In this document: in pieces, positions 5,246 to 5,770 of the stretch
How the letters are laid out: each line of letters begins with the position of its first letter
Position numbering within the stretch: the stretch's first letter is position 1
Assembly: GCA_021784975.1 (NCBI GenBank)
Contig: JAJYGU010000490.1
Span: forward strand, 1-5,770
Direction of reading: 5' to 3'
From: Planctomycetota bacterium
GTDB taxonomy: Bacteria > Planctomycetota > Planctomycetia > Pirellulales > Thermoguttaceae
Length of the DNA stretch: 5,770 nucleotides
The notes under the pieces: model-generated
Database searches by the model: none
What the model saw: only the letters and a program-made list of their open reading frames with translations
What the model was told of the DNA's origin: nothing
Made by a program: the position numbers and the translations under genes

Positions 5246-5770
5246 ATGAGAGCAATCCCAATGTTCCTGATGCGTGTCGCCCGAGGGCTGCTGCGAGCTG
5301 CCGTCCTGCTGGGCTTTGCCGCGGGCGTGGTGGCCCTGATGTATTGGCTGGCCGGAGGTTGGTCACCGAAGGTATCGTCCACCGCCGGCGCGGGCCTCTC
5401 CCCGCCGGCTGCCGAAGTCGCGGGCCGTTTCGTGCCGGCCCGGTTGGTCGATGTGGCCCATTTTGAATCGGCGGTCGGGACCGTCCGCGCCGTCCACGAG
5501 ACCAGCATCGGTTCAAAGCTGCTGGCCCGGGTCGTCGAGGCCAACCTCAAGGCCGGCCAGCAGGTCAAGCGCGGCGATGTGTTGGTACGGTTGGACGACA
5601 CCGACCTCCGCGCCAAGCTCCTTCAGGCCAAGGCGGCGGTGACTGCCGCCGAGGCCATCCGCAACCAGGCCGCCATCGACGAAAACCGCTACGGCCAGTT
5701 GATCCAGTCGCGGGCGGTAAGCCGGGAGCAATATGATCAAAAGGTCACCGCCCTCCGCTCGGCCGACGCC
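5246..5770 (+). CDS. RND/HlyD-type efflux adaptor, N-terminal part (cut by window edge)
   Basis: The frame is open for 175 codons to the window end and continues beyond it. The product starts with a basic stretch and one hydrophobic segment (about 16-36: LRAAVLLGFAAGVVALMYWLA), a membrane anchor or uncleaved signal. A Pro/Ala-rich linker follows, then a first lipoyl half (about 74-118: VGTVRAVHETSIGSKLLARV, then GQQVKRGDVLVRLDD). The ascending helix of an alpha-hairpin begins at about 120, with the characteristic SRAVSREQYDQ near 155-165. It resembles periplasmic adaptors of RND pumps more than the MacA-like gene upstream. The start is ambiguous. The ATG at 5246 has no Shine-Dalgarno but lies at the predicted transcript start. 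The ATG at 5261 has GAGAG eight bases upstream. A pump subunit is expected to the right. Confidence 0.85.
   Translation, partial: MRAIPMFLMRVARGLLRAAVLLGFAAGVVALMYWLAGGWSPKVSSTAGAGLSPPAAEVAGRFVPARLVDVAHFESAVGTVRAVHETSIGSKLLARVVEANLKAGQQVKRGDVLVRLDDTDLRAKLLQAKAAVTAAEAIRNQAAIDENRYGQLIQSRAVSREQYDQKVTALRSADA

Overview
The window is GC-rich DNA with tightly packed genes. It most likely comes from a member of the Planctomycetota. That assignment is an inference from protein character: a planctomycete-style radical SAM AmrS, a MacA-like adaptor with the short lipoyl insertion I associate with that phylum, and a small secreted protein that resembles hypotheticals I recall from it. There is no rRNA, tRNA, CRISPR array, transposase or phage gene.

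Left part (104-3024). A small secreted protein (+ strand, 104-409) ends 3 bp from the end of a convergent two-gene unit on the - strand. That unit encodes the whole AmmeMemoRadiSam module in two genes. The upstream gene is the radical SAM enzyme AmrS (ends at 1900). The downstream gene fuses an AMMECR1 domain (protein A) to a Memo domain (protein B) (1882-413). The close spacing suggests cotranscription and a shared function. The family is widespread, but the module's biochemical role is, as far as I know, not settled.

Middle (about 3025-3693). No confident gene lies here. On the + strand there is a near-consensus sigma70 promoter (3251-3279). A hairpin sits at its predicted transcription start, and about 400 nt of leader follows. 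That leader ends in a large inverted repeat just before the ribosome binding site of the next gene. It could be a long structured 5' UTR or a separate small RNA.

Right part (3694-5770, + strand). Two periplasmic adaptor (membrane fusion) proteins follow one another: a complete MacA-like one (3694-4983), and the first 175 codons of a second, RND/HlyD-like one (5246 to the window edge). The 262-bp gap between them holds a 19-bp-arm inverted repeat overlapping a 14-bp tandem repeat. After that comes an AT-rich promoter with two CGATAT motifs exactly 10 bp apart. The predicted start of that promoter falls on the ATG of the second adaptor, so the second adaptor probably begins its own, possibly leaderless, transcript. 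No transporter subunit is visible; one is expected beyond the right edge.

The best candidates for something undescribed are the structured 3286-3693 leader or RNA, the 5028-5140 repeat, the leaderless-looking regulated promoter at 5212-5246, and the altered AMMECR1 signature (LRSCCG in place of LRGCIG).
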